DNA from: CAZDRX01 sp964508225
GTDB lineage: Bacteria; Patescibacteriota; Gracilibacteria; Peribacterales; Peribacteraceae
Length of the DNA: 35,149 bases
Assembly (NCBI GenBank): GCA_964508225.1
Contig: CAZDRX010000014.1
Location: 1-35,149 of the forward strand
Direction: 5' to 3'
In this document: positions 7,921 to 16,900 of the stretch, in pieces
How the letters are laid out: the number at the start of each line of letters is the position of its first letter
Numbering within the stretch: the stretch's first letter is position 1
Notes under the pieces: generated by a model
Seen by the model: only the letters and a program-made list of their open reading frames with translations
What the model was told of the DNA's origin: nothing
The model's database searches: none
Program-made: the position numbers and the translations under genes

Positions 7921-9725
7921 CCGATCGACGCCTCGAGCGCTCTTCCTGAGATGTCGCTCATGAGCTTGTCCGTGAATTCAGTGACGGGAACGGGGACCTG
8001 CTTCTTCGTTTTCACGTTTCTGACCGTCACCGTCTTCTCGGTCACCTCGCGGTCACCCATGACGAGGAGATACGGGATCTTCTGCGTCTCGCCTTCACGG
8101 ATGCGCTTGCCGAGAGAGTCTTCATGACCGAAGTACCGCGTGCGCACGCCCTTGGCGCGCAGATCCTTCTCGAGCGCTCTCGCGTACTCCTCGTGCGCTG
8201 CGGAGACGGGAATGAGCCCCACCTGATCGGGCGCAAGCCAAAGCGGGAAGAGCCCCGCAACGTGCTCGATGTAGATGGAGAGGAAGCGCTCGATACTGCC
8301 CATGATCGCAGCGTGGATCATGACGATGCGCTCATCCTTGCCTTCTTCGTTCACGCACGAGAGATCGAAGCGCTCGGGCATATTGATATCGAGCTGGATC
8401 GTAGCCACCTGCCACTCGCGTCCGATCGAGTCCTTCGTCATGAAGTCGACTTTGGGTCCGTAGAACGCGGCCTCACCGACAGACTCGAAGAAGTCAGCCT
8501 TGCGGTCCACCGCGAGCTCCCTGAGCGACTGCTCTGCGCGCTTCCACATTTCGGGCGTGCCGAGGTACTTCTCCGGCGCCTTCGGGTCATGGAGCGAGAG
8601 ACGGACTTTCAGCTTGCCGAAGCCCACAAGCTCGTAGAAGGCATCGACGATTTCCCAGAGGTTGAGGATCTCCTGCTTCACCTGAATCTCACGGCAGAAC
8701 ACGTGTCCGTCATCCTGCGTGAAGCCTCTGACGCGCGAGAGTCCGTGAAGCTCGCCCGTCTGCTCGTCGCGGTAACACGTGGTCGTCTCGGCGTAACGCT
8801 GGGGCAGGTCGCGGTAGCTGCGCTTCTGGCAGGCGTAGATCTGCGTGTGGTGCGGGCAGTTCATCGGCTTCATCGCGAACTCGTGACCCTCGCGCGTCGT
8901 GATGCGGAAGAGTTCGTTGCTGAATTTCGCCCAGTGGCCGCTCGTCTCGTAGAGCTCCTTCTTCGTCACGTGCGGGATGCAGACGCGCTGGTAACCCTTC
9001 GCCTTGCGCATCTCCCAGAGACATTCGTCGAGGAGGTTCCTGAGGAGTGTGCCGCGCGGCGTCCAGAGCACGAGTCCGGGGCCGACAAGCTCGCTGAACG
9101 TGAAGAGATCCAGCTCCTTGCCGAGCCGACGGTGATCGCGGCGCTTGGCCTCCTCCATCATCTTGAGGTAGCTCTCCAGTTCCGGCGCCGTCGCGAACGC
9201 CGCGACGTAGAGACGGGTGAGCTGCTCGCGCTTCTCGTCCCCTCTCCAGTACGCACCGGCCATCGTCATGATCTTGAATGCGCCTGCATCGATCTCCTTC
9301 ATGTTCTCCACGTGTCCGCCACGACAGAGATCGGTGAAGGTGTCCTCGCCCTTGGGTCCCACGTTCACGTAGTGCGTGACCTCCGTCACTTTCTCGTTCT
9401 TCTCGAGGTCCTCGATGAGCTCGACCTTGAACTTCTGCTTCTGCTCGCGCCAGAACTTCTTGGCATCGGCGACACCGAGCGTCTCGCAGCGGAACGTCTG
9501 GCCCTGATTGATGATCTTGCGCATCTCCTTCTCGATCTTGCCGAAATCATCCGTGGAAATGGGCTGCGGGAAGAGGAAATCGTAATAGCAGCCCGTCTCG
9601 ATCGGCGGACCGATGGTGATCTGTGTGCCCGGCCAGAGCTTGGTCACGGCCTGCGCGAGTGCGTGCGCGAGCGAGTGACGGATCTTGTAGAGCTGGTCCG
9701 GTTCGGTGGCGGGGTTGGGTGCCAT
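7917..9725 (-). CDS. thrS: Threonyl-tRNA synthetase without the N-terminal TGS domain
   Basis: Charges tRNA-Thr. At 602 residues it starts directly in the editing domain: RHSLAHALAQAV has H17 and H21 of the HxxxH site, and TDLCRGGHVENM has the editing Cys/His. The class II core follows, with the zinc ligands in MKPMNCPHHTQIY (Cys), ELHGLSRVRGFTQDDGH (His) and VMIHAAIMGSIERF (His), and motif 2 at YRDEQTGELHG. The anticodon-binding domain closes the protein (LWLAPDQVGLIPVSAAHEEYA). The TGS (N1) domain of about 60 residues found in E. coli ThrRS is missing; editing and aminoacylation domains look intact. Start ATG 9725 has TGG-TACTCT 9 bases upstream. It lies 114 bases downstream of dnaA on the same strand. 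Confidence 0.97.
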   Translation of the reverse strand: MAPNPATEPDQLYKIRHSLAHALAQAVTKLWPGTQITIGPPIETGCYYDFLFPQPISTDDFGKIEKEMRKIINQGQTFRCETLGVADAKKFWREQKQKFKVELIEDLEKNEKVTEVTHYVNVGPKGEDTFTDLCRGGHVENMKEIDAGAFKIMTMAGAYWRGDEKREQLTRLYVAAFATAPELESYLKMMEEAKRRDHRRLGKELDLFTFSELVGPGLVLWTPRGTLLRNLLDECLWEMRKAKGYQRVCIPHVTKKELYETSGHWAKFSNELFRITTREGHEFAMKPMNCPHHTQIYACQKRSYRDLPQRYAETTTCYRDEQTGELHGLSRVRGFTQDDGHVFCREIQVKQEILNLWEIVDAFYELVGFGKLKVRLSLHDPKAPEKYLGTPEMWKRAEQSLRELAVDRKADFFESVGEAAFYGPKVDFMTKDSIGREWQVATIQLDINMPERFDLSCVNEEGKDERIVMIHAAIMGSIERFLSIYIEHVAGLFPLWLAPDQVGLIPVSAAHEEYARALEKDLRAKGVRTRYFGHEDSLGKRIREGETQKIPYLLVMGDREVTEKTVTVRNVKTKKQVPVPVTEFTDKLMSDISGRALEASIG

Positions 9726-9734
9726 ACGGAAAAG

Positions 9735-9743
9735 AGAGTACCA
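9735..9743 (-). promoter_or_regulatory. Extended -10 of thrS
   Basis: TGGTACTCT on the minus strand, 9 bases before the ATG at 9725. The leader would be about two bases, with no room for an attenuator or T-box. Confidence 0.45.
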
Positions 9744-9839
9744 GAGATCACGCGGGACGCGAATCCGGCTTCACTCAGAAGTCGTACTCTCCCCTATCGA
9801 TGAAGCATCCCGGATCCTCTTTGGATGGAAGCCAACGGA

Positions 9840-11273
9840 TCAGGCAGCCAATCCGACCTCTCTCTCGATCGTCCGGATCTCACGGAGCAGCTGTGCGTCC
9901 TCCTCCATCTTCTTCTCGATCTTGCCGACCGCATGCATGACCGTCGTATGATCGCGGTTGCTGAACGACTCGCCGAGGCGGACGAAGCTCATGCGGAGGA
10001 ACTTCTTGCCGAGGTACATGGCGATCTGGCGGGGCATGAGGATCTCCCGCACGCGTGAGTCGCCGAGCATGTCGTTCACGGACACCGAGTAGTAACGGCT
10101 CACACCCTCGAGGAGATCGTGGAACGTCGCCGCCTGCTTGGGGATGGCGTCGAATCCGACACTCCTCTCTGCCTCCCGCTCCGCCGGATCGTCACAGAGC
10201 TTGCGCATGATGTCGCTGATGGACTTGAGCGTGGGGACGCAGTGCTCCAGCTCGTACTGCGCCACCGCCTGCATGAGAATGCCCTCGAGCTGCCGCACGC
10301 TCTTCGTGGCGTGCTCGGCGATGTACGCGAGGACTTTCTGATCAAGGATGAGCCCGTACTCTTTCGTCTTCTCGGAGAGGATGGCATGGCGCGTCTCGTA
10401 ATCCGGTGCACCGACATCGGCGATCATGCCGCGCTCGAAGCGCGAGACGAGGCGGTCCTGGAGCATGTTGAGCTCGCGCGGAGGTCTGTCCGAGCTGATG
10501 ATGATCTGTTTGCGCTCCTCGGTGAGTGTGTTGAACGTATGGAAGAGCTCCTCCTGCGTGCGCTCTTTGTTGGCGAGGAACTGCACATCATCGATGATGA
10601 GCACGTCCACCTCGCGATACTTCCTCCGGAACTGCTCCATCTTCTGGTGCTGGATCGCCTCGATGACCTGATTCGTGAAGTCCTCGGTCGTTGTGTAGAG
10701 AATGGTGGAATTCGGGATCTGCCGGAGGATCGCATTGCCCGTCGCCTGCAGAAGATGCGTCTTGCCGAGCCCGACGCCGCCGTAGATGAAGAGCGGGTTG
10801 TACTTGCCGCCCGGCTGACCGGCTACCGCACAGCACGCGGCGTGCGCGAGACGGTTGTTCGGTCCCACGACGAAGTTCTCGAGGCTGTAGCGCGGATTGA
10901 GAATCTTGCTGATGAGACCCTCCGGAAGCCTGACTTCAGCTCTTCCCGGCACTTTGCGGCTCTTCTTCTCCGGGAACGCGTCTAGGATCTTGAGCGTACG
11001 GGTCGTGTCGTCCTTGAGACCGATGTCCACCTGATAGATGACCTGATCGATCGTCGGATCAATCTGACGGAGTGACGCGAGCGTCATCGTGCGGTAGTGC
11101 TCGAGATGCCAGTTGAGAAACATCGGCAGCGGAAGCCCGATGATCACCGTGCTGTTCTCCCGTCCGAGCACCGTCGTATCCTTGAACCACGTGATGAACT
11201 GACCGCGTGCGAGCTGGGGCTGAAGGAGCTCAAGAACCTGCTGCCAGAGATGGAGATCGACGGACGAAGTCAT
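9840..11273 (-). CDS. dnaA: Chromosomal replication initiator DnaA
   Basis: 477 residues with all four domains. Domain I is at 1-80 (LWQQVLELLQPQLARGQFITWF), followed by a short linker and the AAA+ domain from about 125: Walker A GGVGLGKTH (165-173), Walker B VLIIDD (224-229), and sensor and arginine-finger region ISSDRPPRELNMLQDRLVSRFERG. Domain IV has the DNA-binding signature RDHTTVMHAV. It melts the origin and starts replication, and also acts as a transcription factor. It is the second gene after rseP with a gap of 6 bases, so the two are almost certainly one operon; thrS lies downstream. The usual neighbours dnaN and recF are absent and no cluster of DnaA boxes adjoins the gene. A pair of DnaA-box-like sites lies at the operon promoter (12447-12476), which suggests autoregulation. 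Confidence 0.98.
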   Translation of the reverse strand: MTSSVDLHLWQQVLELLQPQLARGQFITWFKDTTVLGRENSTVIIGLPLPMFLNWHLEHYRTMTLASLRQIDPTIDQVIYQVDIGLKDDTTRTLKILDAFPEKKSRKVPGRAEVRLPEGLISKILNPRYSLENFVVGPNNRLAHAACCAVAGQPGGKYNPLFIYGGVGLGKTHLLQATGNAILRQIPNSTILYTTTEDFTNQVIEAIQHQKMEQFRRKYREVDVLIIDDVQFLANKERTQEELFHTFNTLTEERKQIIISSDRPPRELNMLQDRLVSRFERGMIADVGAPDYETRHAILSEKTKEYGLILDQKVLAYIAEHATKSVRQLEGILMQAVAQYELEHCVPTLKSISDIMRKLCDDPAEREAERSVGFDAIPKQAATFHDLLEGVSRYYSVSVNDMLGDSRVREILMPRQIAMYLGKKFLRMSFVRLGESFSNRDHTTVMHAVGKIEKKMEEDAQLLREIRTIEREVGLAA

Positions 11274-11279
11274 GAAAAA

Positions 11280-12410
11280 CTAGAACAGGTGAATGACGTC
11301 GTTGAACGTGATGATGATGATGAGACCGATGAGGAGGAAGAATCCGATGGCGTTCGTGATGAGCTCGAACTGCTGATTGAGCGGACGGCGGATGATCATT
11401 TCGACAATGACAAAGAGGAGACGTCCTCCGTCGAGAGCGGGCAGCGGCAGCACGTTGAGGATCGCAAGACTGAGGCTGAGGAGCGCGACGAGGCGCAGAT
11501 ACGTCATGAGGCCTTCCTGCACCGAGCTGTACGTCAGTACCGCGATACCGACGATGCCCGTGATGCCCTCAGGAACGTGTGCGCGCGTTGCGAGCGAGGA
11601 GATCAGGTTCGTGATGCCTTTCACCGTCTGGACGGTCATGAAGAGGGTCTCGCGCCCGGCGAGTTCGACCGCCTTCAGAATGGAACGCTTGGGCGCGGAG
11701 AGCTTGGCAGCGAAGGGCGAGATGGCGATACCCGACTTCCCGTCGACCAAGTTCACCTCCACCGTACGCTGCTTCCGCTCTTCGCCCTCAAGGAGCTGGT
11801 ACTTCACGCGGGACTTGCCCTGCTGGATCGCGATGACATCCTGCGGCTCCGCCACGACCACGCCGTCGACCGACTCGATCGCCGTATCCTTCACGATGCC
11901 AGCCTTGGCTGCAGGGCTGCCGGGGAGAACGTCCGTGATATACACGCCCGTCTCGAGATAGATCTCCCCCGCCACTGCTGCGGCCTTGAGCTCCTCGATG
12001 GACGAGTAGAAGTTCGGCACCCAGCGCCCGACCGAGAAACCGACCGTGAGGAGCGTGAACGCGAGGATGAAGTTCATGAGGACACCTCCGGTGAGGATCA
12101 TGATGCGCGCGAAGTACGACGCAGAGGCAAAACTCCCCTTCTCGAAGCGCTTTTCCACGTTGATCTCATTCTCGCCCTTCAAACGGACGAATCCGCCGAA
12201 CGGCACCCAGTTCAGCGAGAAGATCGTACCCTTACGGACGAAGAGGGTCTTCGCCCTCGGCGGCAGACCGAAGCCGAATTCCTCGACATCCACGCCGAAG
12301 ATCTTGGCCATGCTGTAGTGACCGGCTTCATGGATGATAATGAGAATTGTCAGCAGAAGAACGAACGCGAGAACCGAGATGAGGATGGTCATGGGGAAGG
12401 GGGAGAGCAT
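11280..12410 (-). CDS. rseP: Site-2 intramembrane metalloprotease (RseP/RIP family)
   Basis: About 376 residues. The first helix carries the zinc site HEAGH (H27, E28, H31) in IIIHEAGHYSMAKIFGV. The third zinc ligand region NVLPLPALDGGRLLF (N-x-x-P-x-P-x-L-D-G-G) lies in a later helix. Between them is a single PDZ-like domain (VYITDVLPGSPAAKAGI). Members cut membrane-embedded substrates such as anti-sigma factors or signal-peptide remnants; no candidate anti-sigma factor is visible in the window. The open frame runs back into tRNA-Val, so the start must be ATG 12410 (MLSPFPMTIL) or 12392 (MTILISVL). The extended -10 at 12436-12444 gives an 18-base leader to the former. It overlaps nothing and is followed 6 bases later by dnaA. 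Confidence 0.95.
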   Translation of the reverse strand: MLSPFPMTILISVLAFVLLLTILIIIHEAGHYSMAKIFGVDVEEFGFGLPPRAKTLFVRKGTIFSLNWVPFGGFVRLKGENEINVEKRFEKGSFASASYFARIMILTGGVLMNFILAFTLLTVGFSVGRWVPNFYSSIEELKAAAVAGEIYLETGVYITDVLPGSPAAKAGIVKDTAIESVDGVVVAEPQDVIAIQQGKSRVKYQLLEGEERKQRTVEVNLVDGKSGIAISPFAAKLSAPKRSILKAVELAGRETLFMTVQTVKGITNLISSLATRAHVPEGITGIVGIAVLTYSSVQEGLMTYLRLVALLSLSLAILNVLPLPALDGGRLLFVIVEMIIRRPLNQQFELITNAIGFFLLIGLIIIITFNDVIHLF

Positions 12411-12435
12411 CCGCCGAAACTGCAGGCAGGAGGTG

Positions 12436-12444
12436 AACCTACCA
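12436..12444 (-). promoter_or_regulatory. Extended -10 of the rseP-dnaA operon
   Basis: TGGTAGGTT on the minus strand, preceded by CTC exactly as in the lgt-like promoter. Predicted start of transcription near 12429, 18 bases before ATG 12410. Confidence 0.45.
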
Positions 12445-12446
12445 GA

Positions 12447-12476
12447 GGTGTGGATATCAAAAAAGTTTTCCACACC
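12447..12476 (-). promoter_or_regulatory. Inverted pair of DnaA-box-like sites upstream of rseP-dnaA
   Basis: Perfect 8-base arms GGTGTGGA (12447-12454) and TCCACACC (12469-12476) around a 14-base AT-rich spacer. Each arm contains a DnaA-box match: TTTTCCACA at 12466-12474 fits TTWTNCACA fully, and the reverse complement of 12449-12457, ATATCCACA, has one mismatch. The repeat occupies roughly -18 to -47 relative to the predicted start, overlapping the -35 region, so bound DnaA could block its own promoter. The site is seen; the regulation is inferred. Confidence 0.5.
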
Positions 12477-12539
12477 CACTTCGGGTTGCATGGAAAATGA
12501 AAGAGTAGGGAATGTCGGTGTGTCAGGTTTTTTTGGAGA

Positions 12540-12616
12540 TGGTGGGCAATACAAGATTCGAACTTGTGACCTCCACAATGTCAATGTGGCGCTCTAACCA
12601 GCTGAGCTAATTGCCC
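12540..12616 (-). tRNA. tRNA-Val(GAC)
   Basis: Minus-strand cloverleaf: acceptor GGGCAAT/ATTGCCC, D arm GCTC/GAGC, anticodon stem CCACA/TGTGG around TTGACAT with anticodon GAC, T stem ACAAG/CTTGT with TTCGAAT loop, A73 and encoded CCA (12540-12542). It sits between the divergent comF gene and the rseP-dnaA operon. Confidence 0.97.
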
Positions 12617-12653
12617 TGTCTGAAGACGGAATGAATGATCTGAAAGCCAACAA

Positions 12654-12682
12654 ATCCTAGGTGGAAGCTTCCGGAAAATCAA
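12654..12682 (-). promoter_or_regulatory. Promoter of tRNA-Val
   Basis: TTGATT (12677-12682), 17-base spacer and TAGGAT (12654-12659) on the minus strand. The predicted 5' leader of the pre-tRNA is about 30 bases. Confidence 0.6.
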
Positions 12683-12690
12683 CCGTAGAG

Positions 12691-12696
12691 TAGACT
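12691..12696 (+). promoter_or_regulatory. -10 element of the comF-like gene
   Basis: TAGACT with 8 bases before ATG 12705; an overlapping TAGAGT at 12686 is an alternative. It predicts an almost leaderless message. Confidence 0.35.
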
Positions 12697-12704
12697 CCCT
12701 GACC

Positions 12705-13367
12705 ATGTGGAACGTGCTTTTAGACTTCCTCTTCCCGCGCCGCTCACTCGGCGGTGAGGAAGGCGCGTGGATCACGGACGAGGAACGCAGGCGCATTCGC
12801 ATCACGCCCACCCTGCTCGGAAAGGATGAACTCAGACGGCGCGGGCTCTCTTCCATCGATGCCGTGATCGCGGCGGGGAGCTACGACCAGTCCCCTCTCC
12901 TCCGGAAGGCGATCCTCACGTTCAAGTTCCGCCGGATCACACCGCTCGGTGAAGACCTCGGGCACTGGATGGCGGATGCGACCCACGGACTCCTGCTGCC
13001 TCCGAAGTTTCTGCAGGACACGACTCCCGTGCTCTGCGCGGTACCGCTGCACTGGTCGAGGAGGTACGAGCGCGGCTTCAATCAGGCGGAGCTGCTCGGC
13101 AGCGTGATCAGCAAACGGACGGCATGGAGAATGGCAGATCTGCTCCGGAGGATCCGTCCGACCGGTCATCAGTCGACGCGCCAACGGGAGGAACGACTCA
13201 CGGCACTCGAAGGAGCCTTCCGGTTCGCGGGAAGAGGGAAAGCTCCCCCGTTCGTCATCCTCGTGGACGACCTCTGCACCACCGGAGCGACGCTCGACGA
13301 GTGCGCCAAAGCGCTCAAGACGGCGGGGACCGAATTCGTCGTAGCCATCGTCGCGGCACTCGGATAG
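12705..13367 (+). CDS. ComF-family phosphoribosyltransferase-like protein
   Basis: 220 residues. The C-terminal half has the ComF/PRTase pattern: AVPLHWSRRYERGFNQAELLG, then LRRIRPTGHQSTRQREERLTALEGAFRF, then the PRPP-binding loop VILVDDLCTTGATLDECAKALKTAG. ComF helps pull transforming DNA into the cell in naturally competent bacteria, and its PRTase activity is not well defined. The N-terminal zinc ribbon of classical ComF is missing: there are no CxxC pairs in the first 60 residues, only FLFPRRSLGGEE. It is a single gene divergent from tRNA-Val. No terminator is visible between it and the next plus-strand gene. Confidence 0.9.
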   Translation: MWNVLLDFLFPRRSLGGEEGAWITDEERRRIRITPTLLGKDELRRRGLSSIDAVIAAGSYDQSPLLRKAILTFKFRRITPLGEDLGHWMADATHGLLLPPKFLQDTTPVLCAVPLHWSRRYERGFNQAELLGSVISKRTAWRMADLLRRIRPTGHQSTRQREERLTALEGAFRFAGRGKAPPFVILVDDLCTTGATLDECAKALKTAGTEFVVAIVAALG

Positions 13368-13464
13368 CGGTTTTGCGAAGATTCTGAGGGGCTTCGTGGC
13401 AGTTTTTGAAGACAATATTTCTCTGTTTTATCAATGTATCCGGAAACCGTAAAAGCCCGTTTTG

Positions 13465-13473
13465 TGCTAGAAT
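13465..13473 (+). promoter_or_regulatory. Extended -10 of the PH-like/HEATH-protein operon
   Basis: TGCTAGAAT (-10 TAGAAT at 13468-13473) with 10 bases before ATG 13484. AGAGGA at 13475-13480 resembles a Shine-Dalgarno site but would lie at or before the predicted start of transcription. Confidence 0.45.
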
Positions 13474-13483
13474 AAGAGGATTT

Positions 13484-13957
13484 ATGAACACAAATAACAC
13501 CACCATTCTCGAGTGGCAGGCTCAGGTCCGCCCGGACCATGAGCGCAGTGACCGATGGTACATGTTCGGAGGAACGTTCTGCGCCGTCATGGTCGTGTAC
13601 GGAATTTTCTCCGGTGCATGGAGCACATCACTCGTCTTCGCGTTCATTCCGGCGCTCTACTACCTCGTCCGGAATCAGGCGCATGCCAAGCACACGATCC
13701 GTATTACGGAACTCGGCGTGGAATTCGACAGTCGCCTCTTCGTCTGGGGCGAGCTCAGTGAGTTCTGGATTCTCGCCGGCCCCGGCTACCACGAGCTCCA
13801 CATCGGCCCCGCGAAGAAATCCCGCGCCGAGATCGTCATTCAGACCGGTGCGCAGGACCCGTACCACGTCCGCGACATCCTCGGTCAGTTTCTTCCTCAG
13901 GTCGCGGACCGGAGAGAAAGATTACTTGACGCCATTATTCGATTCTGTAAAATCTAG
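13484..13957 (+). CDS. Membrane protein with a PH-like cytoplasmic domain, unknown
   Basis: 157 residues. Two closely spaced hydrophobic segments (about 27-42 and 47-62) form a hairpin. It is followed by a beta-rich domain (HTIRITELGVEFDSRLFVWGELSEFWIL, then YHELHIGPAKKSRAEIVIQ) and a C-terminal helix (RDILGQFLPQV) that resembles bacterial PH-like domains on short membrane hairpins. The resemblance is by pattern, not by a search. The open frame extends upstream to 13406, but the -10 element at 13468 and the AGAGGA support ATG 13484. The stop codon is directly followed by the ATG of the large HEATH-motif gene, so the two form an operon and may work together at the membrane. Confidence 0.7.
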   Translation: MNTNNTTILEWQAQVRPDHERSDRWYMFGGTFCAVMVVYGIFSGAWSTSLVFAFIPALYYLVRNQAHAKHTIRITELGVEFDSRLFVWGELSEFWILAGPGYHELHIGPAKKSRAEIVIQTGAQDPYHVRDILGQFLPQVADRRERLLDAIIRFCKI

Positions 13958-16900
13958 ATGCTGCGCAGGTTCCACATTGCGCGCCTCGCACTCCAGCACT
14001 CACCCGAAAGGGAAGAGCGCCTCCTTTCGTTTGCAGCTGTACCGCCTGCCGCGCCAACGCCGGAACAGAGGCCGGACGACGCACGGGAGCACAAGGACGA
14101 TGTGCCCACAGGGGTCGGATTCGTCCTGAGCGAACGTCAGCAGTTCCACGACGCTCTCTTCAATGCGATCCAGCCCGACGATCAGCGCCGCGTGCTCGAC
14201 ACGTATCTCCCCGATATCGAGAAACACCTCGGCAAAGTGGAGGCTCCCGCGAGTAACAAAGATCTCGACGAGGTACTCCAGCTCGCTCGCCTGTCCATCG
14301 TCGATGAGCTGAATCGTGAGGAACGTGAGCGGTCGATCCTCGCGGATGCCATCAGGAACATCGACACTTCGACGGTAACGGACGATGAAATCCGCGCCAT
14401 CTTCACGGCAAACAGTACGATCATCGAGCGGTACTTCAAGCTCTCCCCCGCCTTTGATCCGTCTCAGGCGATGAACCTCCTGCAGGGACTCCTGTTCAAG
14501 GACATCCAGCGGGTTCAGTCGCGCGAGCATGAGCGCGAGACGGGCATCAAGTGGACGTTCCTGAAAAAGGAAGAATTCGAGCAGCTCTACCGCAAGATCC
14601 GCAATGTTCCCGCAGGAAAGGACACACGAGTCCCCAATGCTTTTTCCTACGGCAACACGATGTACTTCGACGCCGAGAGTGCCGACTTCGCCGATCCGGT
14701 GAACGGAGAGACGATGTCCAACCGCGCGGTGGCACACGAAGCCACGCATCTTGCACTCAAAGCCGCCGAGACGAAGTTCAACATCGACGGCTGGATCAAT
14801 ACGCTGAAAAGCCACCCCGACTGGAAGAAGCTGAAGACTGCAGTCGAAGCCGTCTTCGCTATCGACCCGGAGTACCTCGACGAAGGCGGCAGGAAGAACG
14901 AGCGGATCGTCGGTGAGGCACTCGCAATGTACGCAGCCGGCACGCGCCACCCTGTCCCCGAGGGACTCGCAGGGGAAACCTCCTACAAAGCTCAGGAGGA
15001 AGTCTGCACGGTGCTGCGCGGCATGTTCGAGCATCCGCACACCGGCTTCCTCGCCATGCTCAAGGACGATCTGGAAGGACGCACGGACCGCTACCTCGAA
15101 GTGAAGGCACGCAGTGACCGTGAAGGCGCCAAGGGCGTCGGCGTACTCCTCTCCGAATCCTCCAAGGAAGTGACGGCGCAGAACCGCCTCGCCGAGCTCG
15201 CCAAACGCCGCCAGATCGTGGAGGCAAGCGATGACTCACTCGACACGAACGCGGATGCCGGAAAGAAGGCAGCGAAAGACGATCTTGAGGACGCCGCGAA
15301 GAACACGGTAAAAACTCCGGCCGCGACGATCGAACTCGCCAAGAAGGTGCAAACCAGGCTCACGGGGCTCTCGCAGACCTTCCCCGATCTGCGCGCAAGG
15401 ATCGAATCCGAAGGCGCCGAGCAATCCGTGAAAGAGGAAGCGTTCGCCGCACTCGATCAGAACATGGAGTGGGTCAGCCAGCAGCAGAACGACGCGCTTC
15501 TGATCGTGAAGACCATCGGCCGTGTCCGCGATGCCGAGCAGAAGCTTGAGGGCGGCACGCTCAGTGCGGCCGACAAGATGGCACTGCACGCGGAATGCCT
15601 GCCCGAAGCTCCGAATCCGTACGCAAATCTCACGGAAGACAGCACGGAGGAGGAGATCGCAGCTGCCGATGCGAAGTTTGCGGAGAACCGCAAGACACTC
15701 CTCGACATCGCAAACGAAGTGCTGACGCAGACCGAACGCATGGCGGAGCGCATCGAGAAAGCAGCCAATACGCCGCAGGAACAGGCGGCAATGGCCGGTC
15801 AGGAATCCAGCGGCATCATGGACTGGATGCGGAAAAACGTCTGGGGCCCGGACAGCGGCATCGTCTGGATCACGCCGCTCAACATCATGAACATCATCAA
15901 GATCTACAAGGAGGCCATCAAGGAGAACTACCTCTCCAACCAGCGCGTGAAGGAGAATCGTTTTGCGAAGGATATCAACTTCTACCAGCCGATCGAGCAC
16001 ACGCTCAAGAAGCAGGCACGTTCGAGCAACGAGAAGGAGACATCCGAATTCAAGGAGTATATCGAGCGCGAAGGTTTCACGTTCAATGAAGTCTTCGGTG
16101 CGGACGGCAAAGGCCTCTCCACCGGTCTTCTCGCCCAAAACCGGCATAACTTCAACCGCGCGAAGGCCGTGCTCCAGTACGCCGCGGACCACGCGTGGCT
16201 CTACTTCATGGATCCGCTCCACGGTCACGACGTGTACGGCATCGACTACGAAACGTACGAAGGTCATCAGTCCTTCGAGGAACTCGTGAACAAGCACGAA
16301 GCGGGCAAGAGCCACCAGATCGACCACGGACGCGAGAGGGTGGACAAGTATCCTGACGTGCCTCCCATCATGGATGCGATGGTGCACGAGCTCAGGCACA
16401 AGAACATCTTCGCCGTGCAGGGTATTATGAAAAGACTGCAGGAGAAAGCCAAATACTCACATAGCAACACATGGATGCTCACGACGCTGCTCATGCTCAT
16501 CCGCGATGAGTCCAAGACGGATCCGACCCTCAAGCTCTGTCTCGACAAGGGTATGATCGATAACATCTCGAACTTCACGATCACGCAGTCTTCGTGGTCG
16601 ATCACCTGGCTCAAGGTCAACCGTAACGCAATCGAGAAATGGAAACTCGGCAAGGAGGAATTCGGCAACAACGCCACAACGAAGGCGATGGAATTGATCG
16701 AAGCAAAACTGAAGGCGGCAGGCTGCAACTTCCCGGACACGAGTAAGGGGAAGCTGGACAAGTACGAAGCCATCGCCATGGTCATGGCCGGCAAGACCTT
16801 CAGTGCCGACAATGACGAGGCGCGTCAGCGCGGACTCTTCAATTACGGCGTTCCGAAAACGCCGGTCTCGCTCTTCCAGGCCGACAAAGTGTTCGAAGAC

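Noticed and set aside
8124..9803. 559-codon plus-strand open frame opposite thrS
   Set aside because: Antisense shadow of ThrRS with repeated leucine, arginine and acidic runs and no fold signature.
9726..12476. Replication origin next to dnaA
   Set aside because: Only two DnaA-box-like sites were found, as an inverted pair over a promoter; there is no cluster of boxes and no AT-rich unwinding region of origin size.
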